A DNA stretch of 7,136 nucleotides from Paracoccaceae bacterium. Its GTDB lineage: Bacteria; Pseudomonadota; Alphaproteobacteria; Rhodobacterales; Rhodobacteraceae. The stretch covers positions 1 to 7,136 of the forward strand of contig SKUV01000266.1 of the NCBI GenBank assembly GCA_007129775.1. Reading direction: 5' to 3'. Under the pieces are notes generated by a model. That model was not told where the DNA came from, ran no database searches, and was given only the letters and a program-made list of their open reading frames with translations. Numbering within the stretch: the stretch's first letter is position 1; each line of letters begins with the position of its first letter. A program made the position numbers and the translations under genes. This document shows, piece after piece, positions 5,689 to 7,136 of this stretch.

Positions 5689-6417
5689 ATGCGCGATTAC
5701 TATGGCTGGAGGGCGCGGCTGGGCCTGGTCTACATGGCCTCCAGCACGGTGATGGAGCCCGAATGTTACGCCATGGCGCCCGAGGGCGTGTCGATCCATA
5801 CCGCGCGCCTGCCCTTCAAGGGGGCGACGGTGGACGGGATCACCGAAATGATGGAATCCGACCGTGTCGAACGTGCCACCGCCGATCTGGCGACCGCGCC
5901 GCTCCATGCGATCCTCTTCGGCGGCACCAGCGCGACCTTCCTCAAGGGCGTGGAATGGGACGAGCATATCAAGGCGCGCATGGCAGAGGTCGCCAACGGC
6001 ATCCCTGTGACCACCACCACCAGCGCCCTGCTTGCGGCGCTCAGGGTCACGGGCGTGCGCCGCGTGACCTTCGTCGGCCCCTATCTCGACGAGGTGACGG
6101 AGATCGGCTGCCGGTTCCTGCAGGACAACGGCTTCGAGGTGACCGGCCGCGCCGGAATGGGCCTGAGCGGGGATTTCGAACTGGGCGAGGTGCGGCTGGA
6201 GCATGTCTATCGCCTCGCACGCGAAACGTGGCGTCCGGACAGCGACGGGGTCTTCATCAGTTGCACCAACCTGCGCACTGTGGGGGCGCTGGAGGCGCTG
6301 GAAACCGATCTGGGTGTGCCGGTCGTCAGCGCGATACAGGCGTCTTTCTGGCACATGCTGCGGCTGGCGGGGGTGCGGGAGCGTGTGACCGGCTTCGGCA
6401 GCCTGTTTCAGCACTGA
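5689..6417 (+). CDS. Arylmalonate decarboxylase/maleate isomerase-family enzyme (Asp/Glu racemase superfamily)
   Basis: A 242-residue cytosolic enzyme of the family comprising arylmalonate decarboxylase (AMDase), maleate cis-trans isomerase and EutA. Classical racemases in this superfamily use two cysteines. Here FGGTSATFLKG (77-87) aligns with the GTSLSF dioxyanion motif of Bordetella AMDase, so Gly79-Thr80-Ser81 replaces the first cysteine. GPYLDEV places Tyr132 at the AMDase Tyr126 position, and ISCTNLRT (190-197) supplies the single catalytic Cys192. The G-to-Y and G-to-C spacings (53 and 113) closely match AMDase (52 and 114). LGVPVVSAIQASFWHMLRLAG (split across 208-228) is the typical C-terminal block. 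Unlike AMDase, Cys192 is followed by Thr-Asn rather than Gly-Gly, so the substrate probably differs. ATG 5689 has GGGAGGGG just upstream and lies 9 nt after dctM, implying that the TRAP system supplies the substrate. It could be a decarboxylase or isomerase of a dicarboxylate; the exact reaction cannot be assigned. Confidence 0.88.
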   Translation: MRDYYGWRARLGLVYMASSTVMEPECYAMAPEGVSIHTARLPFKGATVDGITEMMESDRVERATADLATAPLHAILFGGTSATFLKGVEWDEHIKARMAEVANGIPVTTTTSALLAALRVTGVRRVTFVGPYLDEVTEIGCRFLQDNGFEVTGRAGMGLSGDFELGEVRLEHVYRLARETWRPDSDGVFISCTNLRTVGALEALETDLGVPVVSAIQASFWHMLRLAGVRERVTGFGSLFQH

Positions 6418-6715
6418 CCCGAAGCGGTCGGCCGATTGCCCCGGCTGCGTCTCGCGCTGCATGGTCTCAACGTCGCAGAAAAACATACGCCGGGCGGTGC
6501 GATACCGCGCCACCTCGGCCTTGCGCGGGACACCCTGCCGCGGGCAGTGGCGGCCCGTCAGCCGCTTTCCAGATGTAGCCGTCGGGCGATCGAACAAGCC
6601 GACACCCTCCGCGGGTTCATGGACCGCGCGTGTCGGGCCGTTGTCGGGGCCACCCTGCCGATCATCCGGTCGCTCCCGTCCCCGGGAGACTTTCCAGCGG
6701 ACCTCAGGGAGAAGT
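6418..6715. other. Intergenic region after the TRAP operon
   Basis: 298 bp with no recognisable gene on either strand. Frames stay open because of the high GC content, but none gives a protein I can place or has a convincing ribosome-binding site. A short palindrome TCGGCCGA lies at 6428-6435 and a weak 5-bp stem (CTGCC/GGCAG, 6535-6547) is present; neither is followed by a T-run, so no operon terminator is called. The stretch ends with AGGGAG at 6706-6711, the ribosome-binding site of the interrupted gene that follows. Confidence 0.5.
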
Positions 6716-6751
6716 ATGTCAGACAACGCCAGACCCCGAGAACTGACGTAA
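6716..6751 (+). pseudogene. 5' end of an unknown gene cut off by the IS66 insertion
   Basis: ATG 6716 is preceded by AGGGAG (6706-6711), a good ribosome-binding site, and reads MSDNARPRELT before TAA. The final Thr codon ACG and the TAA straddle the inferred IS boundary at 6747/6748: the stop is made by the element's own terminal GTAA. The native protein therefore began MSDNARPREL and continued in sequence now displaced to the far side of the IS. Ten codons are too few to name it. It lies in the same direction as the TRAP operon, 298 bp downstream. If the start is real, the gene is inactivated. Confidence 0.5.
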
Positions 6752-6793
6752 CCGGCCGATTGTCACCGCCTGCCTTGGGTCGAGCTGATGGCC

Positions 6794-6833
6794 TAAGAGA
6801 CGTGCATAGCGACGTCGTTAATGACGTCTCTTA
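6794..6833. repeat. 40-bp dyad in the leader of IS66 tnpA
   Basis: TAAGAGACGT (6794-6803) and ACGTCTCTTA (6824-6833) are perfect 10-bp inverted arms. Between them lies a second symmetric core, CGACGTCG (6810-6817), flanked by TA on both sides and sharing the same centre, so 16 of 20 positions pair. The dyad ends 5 bp before the tnpA ribosome-binding site GGAGGGG (6839-6845). It could be an operator or, in read-through RNA from outside the element, a structure that limits tnpA translation. Confidence 0.75.
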
Positions 6834-6847
6834 TGCGCGGAGGGGTC

Positions 6848-7136
6848 ATGCGGGGCGAAATTCTGGGGGTCGAGCGGCGCCGTTATTGGGGCGACGACGA
6901 GAAGCTGGCGATTGTGAGCGCGGTCGGTGTGGGCAGCGCGACGGTGACGCAGGTTGCGCAGCGCTACGAGGTGACCCGGCAACAGATTTATGCCTGGCGT
7001 CATGAGCTGAAGCGGAAAGGCCTCTGGTCACCGGACTTAGGAGCGCTGTTTCTGCCAGTTGACGCGCCATCCGTTCCGGATCTGCCCGCCGTGAGCAATC
7101 CTGCGCCTGCTGTCTGGATCGAGCTTCGTCTGGCGA
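6848..7136 (+). CDS. tnpA: IS66 family accessory protein TnpA (partial, runs off right edge)
   Basis: The first 96 codons of the small accessory protein of IS66-type elements, needed together with TnpB and TnpC for transposition. Seen: MRGEILGVERRRYWGDDEKLAIVSAVG, given here as residues 1-20 plus a short continuation, opens a transposase-type helix-turn-helix; TVTQVAQRYEVTRQQIYAWR (about 32-51) is the recognition part, followed by HELKRKGLW and GALFLPV, all standard for IS66 OrfA. The window ends at WIELRLA, normally followed by a short NGR-containing tail, so little of the usual ~110-140 residues is missing. ATG 6848 has GGAGG four bases upstream; an in-frame ATG at 6833 would add five residues but falls at the edge of the dyad and lacks a ribosome-binding site. 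No frameshift is visible. Confidence 0.93.
   Translation, partial: MRGEILGVERRRYWGDDEKLAIVSAVGVGSATVTQVAQRYEVTRQQIYAWRHELKRKGLWSPDLGALFLPVDAPSVPDLPAVSNPAPAVWIELRLA

Larger units (their letters stand above)
6748..7136 (+). mobile_element. IS66-family insertion sequence, left end (continues beyond window)
   Basis: The boundary is placed at GTAACCGGCCGATTGTCACC because IS66 elements have terminal repeats beginning GTAA and the first gene starts 100 bp further in, as is usual. The 8 bp before it, GAACTGAC (6740-6747), are the expected target-site duplication for this family; the second copy would be at the right end, outside the window. An IS66-type tnpA follows. tnpB and the large tnpC transposase should lie beyond the right edge. 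The boundary is inferred from one end only. Confidence 0.7.

Noticed and set aside
6611..6626. Similarity of CGGGTTCATGGACCGC to copy 2 of the 17-bp array
   Set aside because: A 15 of 16 match between two short GC-rich words at distant sites, with no extension on either side; treated as chance.
5587..6726. 379-codon minus-strand frame opposite the racemase/decarboxylase gene
   Set aside because: It is antisense to a gene with conserved active-site motifs and has no recognisable domain.

Overview
The base composition is strongly GC-rich and the genes show proteobacterial, most likely alphaproteobacterial (Rhodobacterales-like), character. The evidence for this is protein style: a SoxB-type oxidase, a DctPQM TRAP transporter, an XRE-cupin regulator and an IS66 element. 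The taxon is an inference, not a match to a known genome.

Layout. (1) 13-1266, minus strand: a complete gene for a sarcosine oxidase beta-subunit-like flavoprotein. Its downstream partner gene (soxD in canonical sox operons) probably begins right at the left edge. (2) 1337-1921, plus strand: a divergent XRE-cupin transcription factor. The 70-bp gap holds two dyads, one of which overlaps the sox start codon, so this looks like a self-contained regulator/target pair. (3) 1922-2858: 937 bp without an intact gene. It contains four tandem 17-bp repeats, a well-conserved but truncated aminoglycoside-phosphotransferase-like (APH/ACAD10 type) fragment on the minus strand, possibly a second gene scrap, and the leader of the next operon. 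(4) 2859-6417, plus strand: a compact four-gene operon encoding a TRAP transporter (periplasmic receptor DctP, small permease DctQ, large permease DctM) followed 9 nt later by an Asp/Glu racemase-superfamily enzyme closest to arylmalonate decarboxylase. A strong 10-bp-stem hairpin lies between dctP and dctQ. (5) 6418-6747: a spacer, then a ribosome-binding site and the first 10-11 codons of an unknown gene. (6) 6748-7136: the left end of an IS66-family insertion sequence, with tnpA running off the right edge. The IS appears to have landed inside the unknown gene, and its terminal GTAA supplies that gene's premature stop.

How it works together. The TRAP genes and the racemase/decarboxylase-like enzyme are tightly spaced and probably cotranscribed. 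The simplest reading is a transporter that imports a carboxylate on which the enzyme acts by C-C or C-H chemistry at its single cysteine (Cys192). The sox-like oxidase and its regulator form a separate transcription unit. A functional link between the two halves is possible but not shown. The debris between them and the IS at the right mark this as an accessory, remodelled region. I saw no CRISPR array, no tRNA or rRNA gene and no convincing rho-independent terminator.
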